This document shows, one piece after another, positions 16,605 to 26,315 of a stretch of 64,000 bases of DNA. The stretch comes from CAWIMX01 sp963792785 (GTDB lineage Bacteria > Acidobacteriota > Vicinamibacteria > Vicinamibacterales > CAVVIG01), in the NCBI GenBank assembly GCA_963792785.1, contig CAWBXO010000004.1, forward strand, positions 1,302,001 through 1,366,000, in the 5' to 3' direction. The notes under the pieces are model-generated. The model ran no database searches, was not told where the DNA came from, and saw only the letters and a program-made list of their open reading frames with translations. How positions within the stretch are numbered: position 1 is the stretch's first letter; every line of letters begins with the position of its first letter. The translations under genes were made by a program, and so were the position numbers.

Positions 16605-17818
16605 CGGCCCGGCCTCACCGGCTCGGCGCGGTAGCCCTGACGCGCGCGGACGTTGTGGTAGCCGTCGACGTCGACGTGGATCTCGCGCCAGGTGTCGTCG
16701 CGCTTCGCGTTGGTCGGCGGGTAGCCGAGCAGGTACTGGTTCGAGAGCTCCTCGATCAAGTCGGCGAACCAATCGTTGAGCTCGTCGATGTTGTCGGTGA
16801 ACAGGGCGCGGCCGCCGGTCGGGTTCGCCAGGCGCGTCATCACGCTCTTCAGCCGCTCGAGCTCCACGCCGCGGCCCTGGCCGATGATGTACAGCGTCAC
16901 GTCGCTCGCCTGCAGGCGCCGCTCGACGTCCTCGATCGTCGCGTGGCTCCCCTGATCCTCGCCGTCCGTGAAGACGACGAGCGCCCGGCGGCCCGTCTCG
17001 CGCCCGAGCATGTCGAGCGACTGGAGGATCACGTCGTAGAACGCCGTCGCGCCCCACGGCGCGAGCCGGTCCACGGCGCGCACGCGGTCCTCCGGCTCGG
17101 TGGCGCGGCGCGTGATGGTGAAGATCCGGTCGTTGAAGCCGAGCAGCGTCACCTGCGCCTGCGACGGCACGGCGAGGAGGAAGTCGCGCACGGCGCTGCG
17201 CAGCTTGCTCATCGCGTTCGTCATGCTGCCGCTGATGTCCACGGCCGCGATGAGCTCGAGCGGCACGTCCTCGGACGAGAAGTACGTGATCGCCTGCGGC
17301 ACGCCGTCCTCCTTCACGTGGAAGGCGGACCGCGGGATGTCGCGGACGAATTTGCCGTTCTCGGTGACGGTCACGGTGACCTGCACGACGTTGGCCTCGG
17401 CCGTATCGGCGTAGCCGAGCGCCTTGGTGCGCACGGTCTCGACGAGCCGGTCGCCCTCGGTCAGGTTCGCCACGGCGCGCACCTGGTGCTCGTGAATCGT
17501 CGGGCCGGCTTCCCAGCGGCACTCGTACGGCGCGGCGGCGATGGCGCAGACCTGCCGGCCGTCCACATAGAACGTGACGTTCGCGATGCGATCGGTCGGG
17601 CCGGCCTCGGCGCGCAGCAGCAGCAGGCCGCTGACGTAGGCGTCGGCGTCAGGCGAGACGATGCGAAGGGTCGGCGCCTCGACGGCGCTCGGGGCGGCCG
17701 TCCGCGCCGGCTCCTGCGCGAGCAGCGCGCCTGCCCCGAGCACGGTCGAGGGGGCCGCGCACACCAGCGCGAGCAGCGGCACGGCGATGACGAGCGCCCC
17801 GGGTCGCAAGCGTGTCAT
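16601..17818 (-). CDS. secreted VWFA-related protein (Acidobacteriota type)
   Basis: The product is 405 aa. The N-terminal hydrophobic stretch (ALVIAVPLLALVCAAPSTVL) is a signal peptide or anchor. Residues of about 50-110 form an Ig-like domain (LRIVSPDADAYVSGLLLLRA; VTFYVDGRQVC). A VWA domain follows with a full MIDAS site: LIAAVDISGSM (DxSxS), a Thr in the middle loop, and VVFTDGEDQGS. A short tail (HNVRARQGYRAEP) closes it. VWA domains bind ligands through a metal ion; these acidobacterial forms have no assigned function. The start lies 3 bases after the stop of the 931-aa gene and the end overlaps the next gene by 4 bases, so all three form one operon. Confidence 0.9.
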   Translation of the reverse strand: MTRLRPGALVIAVPLLALVCAAPSTVLGAGALLAQEPARTAAPSAVEAPTLRIVSPDADAYVSGLLLLRAEAGPTDRIANVTFYVDGRQVCAIAAAPYECRWEAGPTIHEHQVRAVANLTEGDRLVETVRTKALGYADTAEANVVQVTVTVTENGKFVRDIPRSAFHVKEDGVPQAITYFSSEDVPLELIAAVDISGSMTNAMSKLRSAVRDFLLAVPSQAQVTLLGFNDRIFTITRRATEPEDRVRAVDRLAPWGATAFYDVILQSLDMLGRETGRRALVVFTDGEDQGSHATIEDVERRLQASDVTLYIIGQGRGVELERLKSVMTRLANPTGGRALFTDNIDELNDWFADLIEELSNQYLLGYPPTNAKRDDTWREIHVDVDGYHNVRARQGYRAEPVRPGR

Positions 17819-17821
17819 GAA

Positions 17822-20617
17822 TCACGGTTCGGCCGGCACGAGCGGCCCGACGGCCGCCGACGCGGCGACATAGTCCTCAATGCGCTGCCGCGACGCCGTG
17901 CGCGCCCCGCGGATGAGCGACAGCCAGTCGTCCGGATCGGTCGGCCGCACTTCGTCCACGAAGTCCTGCGCGGCCGACCTGAGGACATCTTGACCGAGGG
18001 CCGCCGGCAGCCGCAACTGCTGAAGCGCCATGGCGACATGCAGGTTGAGGTCGGCCACGGCCGTCGACAGGAGGCCGAGCGGGGGCCGGCCGCTGCGGAT
18101 CCGCCATTGAAATGTCGGGATCATTTCGAGGCAGAGGCAGTCGTCGGCCTGGAGGCCCGACGCGCCCCAGGCGTCGAAGGCGCCGGGCGCCTCGCCGCCC
18201 CACTCGAGAAATTCTTCGAGCGAGAAGAGCGACGGCAACGCGCCGCGGTCGTGCTCGAGCAGCCACGCCGCCGCCCGGCGGCGCCAGCCATCCACGCGCA
18301 CCTCGTCGGCCATCGCCGCCCAGGCGTCGTCCGGACCGGTGAGCGCGGCGAGCCGCGCCTGCCCCACGGCAATCGCCGCCGCGAGGCGGTCGCGATCGGC
18401 GTCGGTGAGGGCCAGCGGATCCATCAGGGCCACGGCGTCGGTCACCGTGTCGCGCTCGTTCATGGTGACGACGGGCGCGGGAATGACGCGCTCGGTGTTG
18501 ATCCGGCGCAGCGCGAGCGAGCCGAGCGCAACGTCGAGCGCCAGCACGGGGCCCGCGACGTGCCAGGGCTCGCCCGGCGTGACCTGCTCGCGCGGCATCC
18601 CCCAGGCGACATGGGTCCACCCGTCGGGGTCGCGCGCGGCGAAGCCGAAATCATGCCGGCGCGACACGTCGCCGGCGAGCAGCACCGTGCCGTCGGGGTC
18701 GCCGACGTACAGCGCATAGACGATCGAGACGAGCGACTGCGAGAGCATCACGTCGCCGAGCCGCACGAGCGGCGCCCCCGCGCGCGCCGCACGCACCGGG
18801 TCGCGCGGCCCGGCCCGCGTCAGCTCGCCGACGGCCTCCTCGATCACCGACAGCGCGTCGGGCAGCGCCACGCGATCGGGCGTGATCCCGCGCGACGGGT
18901 TGCGCCGCACGTCGTCGGCGAAATGCTGGAGGTCGGCGATCGCGCCGCTCACCAGGTCGGGGCCGAGGGCCGACGACGTGAGGCGCCGGCCGGCCAGGGC
19001 GACGCCCAGCGCGACGTCGATCGGCTCGGCGCCCTGCTTGGATCGGACGAGATCCAGCCGCCGCCGCTCGGCCTGTCCGAGATCGAGGCGGTACTCCTGC
19101 CCTTCCCACGTCACGCGGTGCTCGGCGCCGTCGGGCGTCGCCGCGCCGCCGAGTCCGCCGAGGAGCGCGTGCTCCGTGTCGTACGCCGGATCGAGGAGCG
19201 GCACCACGCGATCGGTGAGCCACGCGCCGACGGCGCCGGCGTACCAGCCGTCGGTGAAGTCGATCGCGATGAGCGCGGAGGCCAGGTCCCCGGCCTGCGC
19301 GCGATCGATCGCGCGCACGCGCTCGAGGCGCGACACGAGCGCGAGGCCGCCCTGGAATTGCCCGAGCGCGGCGAACGCACGCGTCGGATCGAGGTCGTCG
19401 ATGCGATCGGCGCGGCGCGCGGCCGCGGCGTAGAGCGCGGGCGAGTGGAGGCCCATGCGCTCGAGCGCAAGCATGAGGTACGGGAACCGGAGGTAGCCGC
19501 GGAGGGCCACGAGCGCGTCGGCGGCCTCGCCGGGCTGGGCCGCGCCGAATGCGCGCTGCGCGAAGGTCAGGGCGCCGAACCGCGCGGAGCGCGCGCGGCC
19601 GTCGAACTGGAACATGAGCTGCACGAGCCAGGCCGCGTCGATCGGCGTGTCGTCGCCGGCGTCGCGGGACGACTCCGCGCGCAGGCTGTCGTCGAGGAAC
19701 GCCTGGCTCCAGACGCCGCGCCGCGCGGGCGGCGCCGGCGCGCCGCCGGGCAGGGCGCGCACGCGCCACAGGAGCGCCGCGACGTCGTACTGCTGGCGCG
19801 CGAAGGGCAGCCGCTCGATGTCCCAGCCCCGCGCGGCCATGTCGGTCGCGCCGACGAGCGCGGCGAAGCGATCGGCGGCCCGGGCCTCGTCCATCCAGGC
19901 GCCGAGCGCGAACGCCGCGCCCGCCTCGTCGAGGCCGTCGATCACGTTATAGAGGTAGGCGACGCGCCCCTGCTTCTGCTCGAGCCAGGCGGCGATGAAG
20001 GCCTCCGGATCGGCGAGGGGCTTGCCGACGGCGGCTTCCCACCACGGGGCGGCGCGCGAGCCGCCGGGCGCGATCACGACGCCGCCGCGCACGTGCAGGG
20101 ATCCCGCGAACGCCGCGAAGACGCCCGGGCGCCGGTACAGGCGGCGCGTGAGGTCCGGATGGTCCGCGACGTACTCCAGCGTCTCGTCGTCCAGGCCGGA
20201 CAGGCCGTAGCACAGCAGCGCGGCGGCGCGGTCGCTCAGGATCGCGGCCAGCAGCCCCGCCGGGGCGACGTCGCCGCGATCGAGGAGGGTGGTCCAGAAC
20301 GCGGCCGTCAGCGGGATGGGCACCCGCTCGCCCTCGGTGCCCAGCGTGGGCACGGCGGCCTGGAAGCGGGCGATGTTGCGGATGGCCTCCGCGTTGCGGT
20401 CGAGCGGCAGCGCGTAGAGGACGCGCACCAGCTCGCTGGCGAAGCGCGGCGCGTCGGGCGCCGGCCGGATGCCGAGCATGCTGGCCACCACGTCGCGTCC
20501 GCCCGGCACGAGCACGTCCTCGGCGCGGGCGGCGCCGGGACACACCCCGCACAGCATCGCGGCCAGGACGAGCGGACGACAAGCGAGTCGGGCGCGCGTG
20601 GCAGGACTGGCTGACAT
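17822..20617 (-). CDS. secreted protein of unknown function, 931 aa
   Basis: I do not recognise the family. The protein has a signal peptide (RLACRPLVLAAMLCGVCPGAARA) and is then almost wholly helical in composition, rich in Ala, Leu, Arg and Asp, with no Cys cluster, no transmembrane helix and no obvious catalytic motif. Landmarks are GGRDVVASMLGIRP near the N-terminus, LLCYGLSGLDDETLEYVADH, NVIDGLDEAGAAFALGAWMD, and a C-terminal part with FGFAARDPDGWTHVAWGMP. The Leu/Ala periodicity suggests a helical-repeat scaffold. It is the first gene of an operon with two secreted VWA proteins, so it may act with them at the envelope. It is divergent from gyrB with 75 bases between. Confidence 0.7.
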   Translation of the reverse strand: MSASPATRARLACRPLVLAAMLCGVCPGAARAEDVLVPGGRDVVASMLGIRPAPDAPRFASELVRVLYALPLDRNAEAIRNIARFQAAVPTLGTEGERVPIPLTAAFWTTLLDRGDVAPAGLLAAILSDRAAALLCYGLSGLDDETLEYVADHPDLTRRLYRRPGVFAAFAGSLHVRGGVVIAPGGSRAAPWWEAAVGKPLADPEAFIAAWLEQKQGRVAYLYNVIDGLDEAGAAFALGAWMDEARAADRFAALVGATDMAARGWDIERLPFARQQYDVAALLWRVRALPGGAPAPPARRGVWSQAFLDDSLRAESSRDAGDDTPIDAAWLVQLMFQFDGRARSARFGALTFAQRAFGAAQPGEAADALVALRGYLRFPYLMLALERMGLHSPALYAAAARRADRIDDLDPTRAFAALGQFQGGLALVSRLERVRAIDRAQAGDLASALIAIDFTDGWYAGAVGAWLTDRVVPLLDPAYDTEHALLGGLGGAATPDGAEHRVTWEGQEYRLDLGQAERRRLDLVRSKQGAEPIDVALGVALAGRRLTSSALGPDLVSGAIADLQHFADDVRRNPSRGITPDRVALPDALSVIEEAVGELTRAGPRDPVRAARAGAPLVRLGDVMLSQSLVSIVYALYVGDPDGTVLLAGDVSRRHDFGFAARDPDGWTHVAWGMPREQVTPGEPWHVAGPVLALDVALGSLALRRINTERVIPAPVVTMNERDTVTDAVALMDPLALTDADRDRLAAAIAVGQARLAALTGPDDAWAAMADEVRVDGWRRRAAAWLLEHDRGALPSLFSLEEFLEWGGEAPGAFDAWGASGLQADDCLCLEMIPTFQWRIRSGRPPLGLLSTAVADLNLHVAMALQQLRLPAALGQDVLRSAAQDFVDEVRPTDPDDWLSLIRGARTASRQRIEDYVAASAAVGPLVPAEP

Positions 20618-20678
20618 GACAGCAGCGGCGAATGGACGACATTAGCATACGGATGTGGCCGGCCGGCCGGCCGTTCGG

Positions 20679-20684
20679 TACAAT
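20679..20684 (+). promoter_or_regulatory. -10 box of a probable leaderless gyrB transcript
   Basis: TACAAT ends 8 bases before the ATG at 20693 with no ribosome site between. The upstream DNA is a GGCC repeat (20657-20672) and shows no good -35 box. Confidence 0.45.
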
Positions 20685-20692
20685 CTCCATCG

Positions 20693-22603
20693 ATGGCACC
20701 GTCGACGTACACCGCGAAAGACATCACCGTGCTCGAGGGCCTCGAGCCCGTCCGCAAGCGCCCCGGCATGTACATCGGCGGCGTCGGGTCGACGGGCCTG
20801 CATCACCTCGTCTGGGAGATTCTCGACAACTCCGTCGACGAGGCGATGAACGGGCACGCGACGAACATCTGGGTCACGCTCCACGCCGACGGCGCGTCGA
20901 TCACGATCGAGGACGACGGCCGCGGCGCGCCGATCGACAAGCATCCGCAGACCAAGAAGAGCGCGCTCGAAGTGATCTTCACGGTGCTCCACGCCGGCGG
21001 CAAGTTCGAGCAGGGCAACTACAAGACCGCCGGCGGCCTGCACGGCGTCGGCGCGAGCGTCGTGAACGCGCTGTCGAAAGAGCTCGTCGCCACGGTGACG
21101 CGCGACGGCGCGCAGTGGGAGATGCGCTTCAAGCAGGGCAAGGTCACGAGCGGGCTGAAGAAGATCGGCCCCGCGCGCGGCTCCGGCACGAAGGTCTACT
21201 TCCACCCCGACCAGGCCATCTTCCCGCGCGTCGAGTTCGACCCGGCCGTGATCGCCGAGCGGCTCGAGGTCGTGAGCTACCTGCACAAAGGCGTGAAGGT
21301 CACGTTCGAGGACGAGACCTCGAAGAGCAAGCACGTCTACGAGCACGCGAACGGCCTCGCGGACTACCTGAAGAAAATCGTCGCCGAGCGCGGCGCGAAG
21401 CCGGTGCACGACGCGCCGTTCGAGATCAGCCGCGACGACAGCCTGCGGCTCGACCTCGTGCTGCAGTGGACCGAGGCGACCGACGAGCACCTGCGGTCGT
21501 ACGTGAACGGCATCCCGACCGGCTCGGGCGGCACGCACGAGACCGGCCTGCGCGCCGGCATCGGCAAGGCGGTGCGCAACTTCATCGAGACGCACAACCT
21601 CTCGCCGAAGGGCGTCACGCTCACCGCCGAGGACATCCGCGAGGGCCTGACGGGCGTGCTGAGCGTCTTCATCCAGGAGCCGCAGTTCCAGGGGCAGACC
21701 AAGGACCGGCTGAACAACCAGGAGCTGACGTCGGGGGTGGACGGCGTCGTGCGCCCCGCGCTCGAGCACTGGCTGAACCACAACATCAGCGTGGCCGAGG
21801 CGATCGTCGCCCGCATCATTCTTTCGGCGCGGGCGCGCGAGGCGAGCCGCGCGGCGCAGGCCGAGGTCTCGCGCAAGAGCGCGACGTCCACGCGCCTGAA
21901 CCTGCCGGGCAAGCTGAGCGACTGCACGAACTCGACCGCCGACTCGAGCGAGCTGTTCGTCGTCGAGGGCGACTCGGCCGGCGGATCGGCGAAGCAGGGC
22001 CGCGATCGCGCGCGCCAGGCGATTCTGCCGCTGCGCGGGAAGGTGCTCAACACCGAGAGCGCGTCGCTCGCGAAGGTGCTCGAGAACAAGGAGCTGTCGG
22101 ATCTGGTCACCGCGCTCGGCTGCGGCCTCGGAAAGAACTTCGACCTGACGAAGCTGCGCTACGGGAAGGTCATCATCCTGGCCGACGCGGACTCGGACGG
22201 CAACCACATCGCGACGCTTCTGCTCACGTTCATCTACCGCCACCTGCCGCAGCTCATCGCCAACGGCAAGGTCTATCTGGCGCAGCCGCCGCTCTACCGC
22301 ATCGACATCGGCAAGGAGACGTTCTGGGCGCTGGACGACGCGCAGCGCGACCAGATCCTCACGCAGCGCGCGAACGGCCGCGGCACGCCCGAGATCACGC
22401 GGTTCAAGGGCCTCGGCGAGATGATGCCCAAGGTGCTCTGGGAGACGACGCTCAACCCGCGGACGCGGCGGCTGCTGCGCGTCGAGGTCACCGATCAGAT
22501 CGTGACCGACCGCGTCATCAACGAGCTCATGGGCAAGGACGCGTCGGCCCGCTTCCGCTTCATCATGGAGCGCGCCGAAGAGGCCGAGGAACTCGACGTC
22601 TAG
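20693..22603 (+). CDS. type IIA DNA topoisomerase subunit B (GyrB/ParE)
   Basis: The product is 636 aa, typical of the short form without an insert. The GHKL ATPase site is complete: WEILDNSVDEA with catalytic Glu42 and Asn46, EDDGRGAPID, and GGLHGVGASVVNALS. The transducer holds the switch-lysine region YRIDIGKE. The TOPRIM domain has VVEGDSAGGSAKQGRDR with its catalytic Glu, then ADADSDGNHI, where most GyrB proteins have DADVDG, and GLGEMMP. It pairs with the A subunit at 9743. The next gene, a diguanylate cyclase, starts 3 bases after the stop. As with the A subunit, the sequence alone does not separate gyrase from topo IV. Confidence 0.94.
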   Translation: MAPSTYTAKDITVLEGLEPVRKRPGMYIGGVGSTGLHHLVWEILDNSVDEAMNGHATNIWVTLHADGASITIEDDGRGAPIDKHPQTKKSALEVIFTVLHAGGKFEQGNYKTAGGLHGVGASVVNALSKELVATVTRDGAQWEMRFKQGKVTSGLKKIGPARGSGTKVYFHPDQAIFPRVEFDPAVIAERLEVVSYLHKGVKVTFEDETSKSKHVYEHANGLADYLKKIVAERGAKPVHDAPFEISRDDSLRLDLVLQWTEATDEHLRSYVNGIPTGSGGTHETGLRAGIGKAVRNFIETHNLSPKGVTLTAEDIREGLTGVLSVFIQEPQFQGQTKDRLNNQELTSGVDGVVRPALEHWLNHNISVAEAIVARIILSARAREASRAAQAEVSRKSATSTRLNLPGKLSDCTNSTADSSELFVVEGDSAGGSAKQGRDRARQAILPLRGKVLNTESASLAKVLENKELSDLVTALGCGLGKNFDLTKLRYGKVIILADADSDGNHIATLLLTFIYRHLPQLIANGKVYLAQPPLYRIDIGKETFWALDDAQRDQILTQRANGRGTPEITRFKGLGEMMPKVLWETTLNPRTRRLLRVEVTDQIVTDRVINELMGKDASARFRFIMERAEEAEELDV

Positions 22604-22606
22604 CGC

Positions 22607-23740
22607 ATGCTGATCGACCCGGGCCAGGCGGCGGCCTTCGGCGCGATCCTCGTGGCCGGCCTGTTGATCCTGCAGTTCGCCCACCGGCGAACGACGTTCA
22701 TCCTCCCGTGGATCGGCGGCTGGCTGTTCGTCGCGCCGGCGATGCTGCTGACGACGCTCGGCCCCGGGTCGCTGCTCGCGCGATGGTCCGCCGGGCTCGA
22801 GCAGGTGTGCGGCCTGGCCACCGCCTCGCTATTCTTCTGGAGCGCCGATCTCTTCCGGCAGACCCACTGGCTGAAACGCTGGCACCTGCGGTGGGTGGCC
22901 GTCGTCTCGCTCTGGCTGCTCCTCGCACCGCTCGCGTACGGCCCGCTGGCGGCGGTGGTGCCGGGCGGCCTCGTCAGGGCCGCCGTGCTCGCCGGCGCCG
23001 GATCCCTGTACGTCGCGCTGCTCCTCGAGCGCCGCATGGTCGGCGCCGGCCTGATCGCGTTCGTGCTGCTCGGCCTGGCGATCGTGAATCTCTCGACGGC
23101 GTACGTGACCCTGCGCGGCAACGCCCCTGACATCAGGCTCGAGATTCTGGTGCTGCGCGTGATCCTCTACGCGTGCGGGGCGCTCGGCGTGCACCTGCTC
23201 GTCTTCGAGGACATGACCTACGAGCTGACCGCGACGAACCGCCAGCTCGAAGCCGCGCAGCAGGAGCTGATGCGCGCCGCGATCACCGATCCGCTCACCG
23301 GCTGCCACAACCGGCGCTTCTTCGATCAGGTGATCGATCGCGAGCTGCAGCGGCACAACCGGTTCGGCCTGCCGCTGTCGCTGCTGTTCATCGACCTGGA
23401 CCGCTTCAAGTCGATCAACGACACCTTGGGCCACGAAGCCGGCGACGAGGTGCTCCGCTACATCTCGCAGTTCCTGCACCAGCACATCCGCGAAGCCGAC
23501 TACATCTTCCGCTGGGGCGGCGACGAGTTCCTCGTCCTGATCACCTGCCGGGCGGCGGACGCGGGGCTGAAGGCGATGACCCTCAAGACCGCGCTCGACA
23601 CCGCGCCCGAAGCCGTGGACCTTCCGCCCGGCCTCGGGCTGAGCATCGGCTGGATCGAAGTGCCGGACGGCACGACCGACATGGCGCCCCTCATCGACGA
23701 GGCCGACCGCCTGATGTACGAGGACAAGGGACGACGCTAG
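22607..23740 (+). CDS. membrane-bound diguanylate cyclase (GGDEF)
   Basis: The product is 377 aa. About seven hydrophobic helices fill residues 8-200 and form an uncharacterised membrane sensor. A short coiled linker (TATNRQLEAAQQELMRAAIT) leads into a GGDEF domain: DPLTGCHNRRFFD, LLFIDLDRFKSIND, and RWGGDEF with the active half-site at 304-308. The inhibitory site READ (RxxD) sits five residues before it at 295-298, so product feedback is expected. It should make cyclic di-GMP from two GTP. The start is 3 bases after the gyrB stop, so it is probably co-transcribed with the topoisomerase, an odd pairing. Confidence 0.93.
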   Translation: MLIDPGQAAAFGAILVAGLLILQFAHRRTTFILPWIGGWLFVAPAMLLTTLGPGSLLARWSAGLEQVCGLATASLFFWSADLFRQTHWLKRWHLRWVAVVSLWLLLAPLAYGPLAAVVPGGLVRAAVLAGAGSLYVALLLERRMVGAGLIAFVLLGLAIVNLSTAYVTLRGNAPDIRLEILVLRVILYACGALGVHLLVFEDMTYELTATNRQLEAAQQELMRAAITDPLTGCHNRRFFDQVIDRELQRHNRFGLPLSLLFIDLDRFKSINDTLGHEAGDEVLRYISQFLHQHIREADYIFRWGGDEFLVLITCRAADAGLKAMTLKTALDTAPEAVDLPPGLGLSIGWIEVPDGTTDMAPLIDEADRLMYEDKGRR

Positions 23741-23842
23741 AACGCCGCGCGGCGCCGGCGGGAGCCAGCATCGAGGCCGCCGGCCGGCCGTTCATAAGCA
23801 AACAATAAGATGTTAGGATCTCCGAAATCCAAGGGGGTCCGC

Positions 23843-26299
23843 ATGCCGACAGCGGCAAAGAGGCTCTGGCGTCATCCCGGGGGGCGCGGTCTCGTCGTAG
23901 CACTGGTGGTCGGCGTGGCGTTGGCGTGGCAGGCAGCAACCCGGCCGCCCGCGCGGGCGCAGGCACCGTCCGGTCAGAGCCAGTCCGCCGCGTGCACGCA
24001 GGGCCCGGACGTCTCGAGCCTCGGCCCGGTGGACGCGCAGACGGCCACCACGTTCATCAACGGCATGCGGCTGGCGTCGTCCGGAAAAGGCCTCGGCCAG
24101 ACGCGCCTCGTCACGCCCAGCGACGTCGCGATCGGGGACTTCACGGGCGACGGCTGCCAGGACATCGCCGTGGTCGATCGGCAGGCCGCGAGCGGCCAGC
24201 TGCAGATCCTCGCGGGCCTCGGCGATCAGAGCTTCGGCTTCTGGAAGAACTTTCCGGTCGACGGACAGATCACCTCCATCACTTCCTTCAGGGCGGACGC
24301 CGACGGCATGGCCGACGTGGCGCTCGGCGTGACGGGCAAACAGACCGGTCTCCAGCTGTATTCGGGTTCGTACATGGCCGGTGGCGCGCCGGGCCCGACG
24401 TTCGTGCCAACCGGGTTCGTGCCCTTTCAGCTCACGGGCATCACGGATCCCGAAGCGCTCGACCAGCCCTTCAACCTCGCCGCCGCCGGTTCGACCACCG
24501 CCAACGCCACCGACATCTCGCAGTTCACCGCGTTCCGGACGGCCGCGGACTCGATCGTGAGTGCCCTCACGGGCACGCCGGTCGTGAGCCGTCCGATCGT
24601 CGGCGGCCTGTCCGCGATGACCCTCGTGCCAGGCGGCCTGTTCCTCGGCGACGACGACGGCACGTTCTTCTCGGTCACAGGCAGTCCGACCTGGGCGACG
24701 CCGGCGCCCATCGATCCCTCCGCGGGCGGTCCCTCCTACGTGAAGGTGAACGACGTGAGCTCGCCCGCGCAGCTGATGGCGGGAGACTTCAACGGCGACG
24801 GCGCGACGGACATCGTGGCGACGTACACGGCCCCTGACGGGACTTCCCACGTCGTGATCACGCACGGCGACCGCAACGCCCCCGTCGTCTCAACGACCAC
24901 CGGCGCGAACGTATTCTCCGCCTGGGGCGACCCGTTCGTGTCGGACGGGCCGGGCACCTTTCTGTGGGGCGCCGACGGGCCGGATGGAAAGACGTCTCTC
25001 GTCGACGGCGGCGGGCTGGGCGACGCGCTCCAGATCCTCACGGAGCCGGACACGCCGGGCGGCCCGCCCAGCGTCACGACGATTCCGGGCGACGGGTTCA
25101 CGACATTCGTCCACGCCGTCGGCTACTTCAGCGACGACCCTCCCCAGGACCTGACGAGCCTGGCGAGCTGGACCTCGTCGGGCTCGCCGGCGATCCTGTC
25201 GGGGCCGGCGGTCGAAGCCAAGATCAACAACCAGATCGCCGGGCAGGTCGCCCAGGCGGGCGGGCTGACCGACTGGCAACGCTTCGTCCCGCCTGACAGC
25301 GGGCCCATCGACGTAAAGGGCTTCGATCCGGCGACCGGAGACTTCACCCTCCCCTGCGACGATCAGTGCTCGCGCCTTTTCGGCAGCGAGCCGACCGGCT
25401 GCGTCGGCGACAACTGCGGGGGCAACACCACCGACGAGCTCAGCGCGTGCCCGTTCGGCGACGGCCTGTGCACGCCGCCGACGGAATGCGAGGGCGGCTC
25501 GTGCCTCGACATGTCGCAGTTCTGCGCCGACAGCCTGTGCGGCGAGGGCCGCGTCGATTCGTCCGTCCAGAACTTCTTCAGCGGCGGCTACACGGCGCCG
25601 CCCCAGGATCGCAACAGCACGGTCGCGCCGATCTTCCCGGGCCAGGGCGCCCTCACCCGGCCGCCCGACGGTGTCTGGGCCGCCCGCGTCCTGCGCGCGG
25701 TCGGCGACTGGCTGCTGCCCGTGCCGTTCGCCGCCGACGAGCCGACGGTCGCGATCATCGCCAACGGCGCATCGCTCGGCCAGTCGCTCGAAGTCCAGAT
25801 CACAGACGGATCGGGACAGATCAAGACGATGGCGATGCCGGGCGGGATCGTGCTGCAGCCCGTCTCCGGACGTGCCAAGCCGTACGGCGCGAACGCGCGG
25901 CTGCCGCGCAACACGATCCGGCAGGAGGTGGGCGCGTTCTGCATGGACTTCGTGAAAGAGCCGCCCTCGCCGGGCCAGGCGTACCGGTTCGCGCCGCCCG
26001 AGGTGCAGCGGCAATTCGCGCAGTTGAAGAAAGTGCTGCAGGCCGCCGACAAGGTCGCCGATCAACTCCATCCCGACAGCGAGCCGGGCGCTTACCTGAA
26101 CGCGATCCGCCAGTATTCCCTCTGGTCGAAGATCGGGAACTGGGACGAGGCGGCGTTCGGAAAGAACTTCCTCGAGCGCACGAAGAAGAACGCGCAGAAC
26201 GCGAAGGTGCCCTGGACCGCCGCGATGGAGGCGACGATCAATCGCGTCGTCCCCAGCCGCTGGCGCGACATTCAATCGGTCCTCGCCGCCGCGCAATAG
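23843..26299 (+). CDS. large secreted protein with FG-GAP/VCBS-like repeats and a Cys-rich insert
   Basis: The ATG at 23843 follows a strong ribosome site (AAGGGGG), giving 818 aa. An upstream ATG at 23810 is less likely. A signal or anchor helix lies at about residues 15-32 (GRGLVVALVVGVALAWQAA). At least two FG-GAP/VCBS calcium-loop repeats are visible: VAIGDFTGDGCQDIAVVDRQ and LMAGDFNGDGATDIVATYTA. They imply a partial beta-propeller. In the middle, a 70-residue segment holds a dozen Cys (CDDQCSRLF, CVGDNCGG, CECEGG-like spacing), probably disulphide-bonded outside the cell. The last 130 residues are helical (QFAQLKKVLQAADKVADQLH). No enzyme motif is seen. The role may be adhesion or surface binding. 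Confidence 0.75.
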   Translation: MPTAAKRLWRHPGGRGLVVALVVGVALAWQAATRPPARAQAPSGQSQSAACTQGPDVSSLGPVDAQTATTFINGMRLASSGKGLGQTRLVTPSDVAIGDFTGDGCQDIAVVDRQAASGQLQILAGLGDQSFGFWKNFPVDGQITSITSFRADADGMADVALGVTGKQTGLQLYSGSYMAGGAPGPTFVPTGFVPFQLTGITDPEALDQPFNLAAAGSTTANATDISQFTAFRTAADSIVSALTGTPVVSRPIVGGLSAMTLVPGGLFLGDDDGTFFSVTGSPTWATPAPIDPSAGGPSYVKVNDVSSPAQLMAGDFNGDGATDIVATYTAPDGTSHVVITHGDRNAPVVSTTTGANVFSAWGDPFVSDGPGTFLWGADGPDGKTSLVDGGGLGDALQILTEPDTPGGPPSVTTIPGDGFTTFVHAVGYFSDDPPQDLTSLASWTSSGSPAILSGPAVEAKINNQIAGQVAQAGGLTDWQRFVPPDSGPIDVKGFDPATGDFTLPCDDQCSRLFGSEPTGCVGDNCGGNTTDELSACPFGDGLCTPPTECEGGSCLDMSQFCADSLCGEGRVDSSVQNFFSGGYTAPPQDRNSTVAPIFPGQGALTRPPDGVWAARVLRAVGDWLLPVPFAADEPTVAIIANGASLGQSLEVQITDGSGQIKTMAMPGGIVLQPVSGRAKPYGANARLPRNTIRQEVGAFCMDFVKEPPSPGQAYRFAPPEVQRQFAQLKKVLQAADKVADQLHPDSEPGAYLNAIRQYSLWSKIGNWDEAAFGKNFLERTKKNAQNAKVPWTAAMEATINRVVPSRWRDIQSVLAAAQ

Positions 26300-26315
26300 G
26301 TCGGGGCTTCCTAGA

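Noticed and set aside
17822..20617. Assigning the 931-aa protein to DUF3160
   Set aside because: The length and secretion fit, but I could not find that family's conserved motifs, so it is left unassigned.
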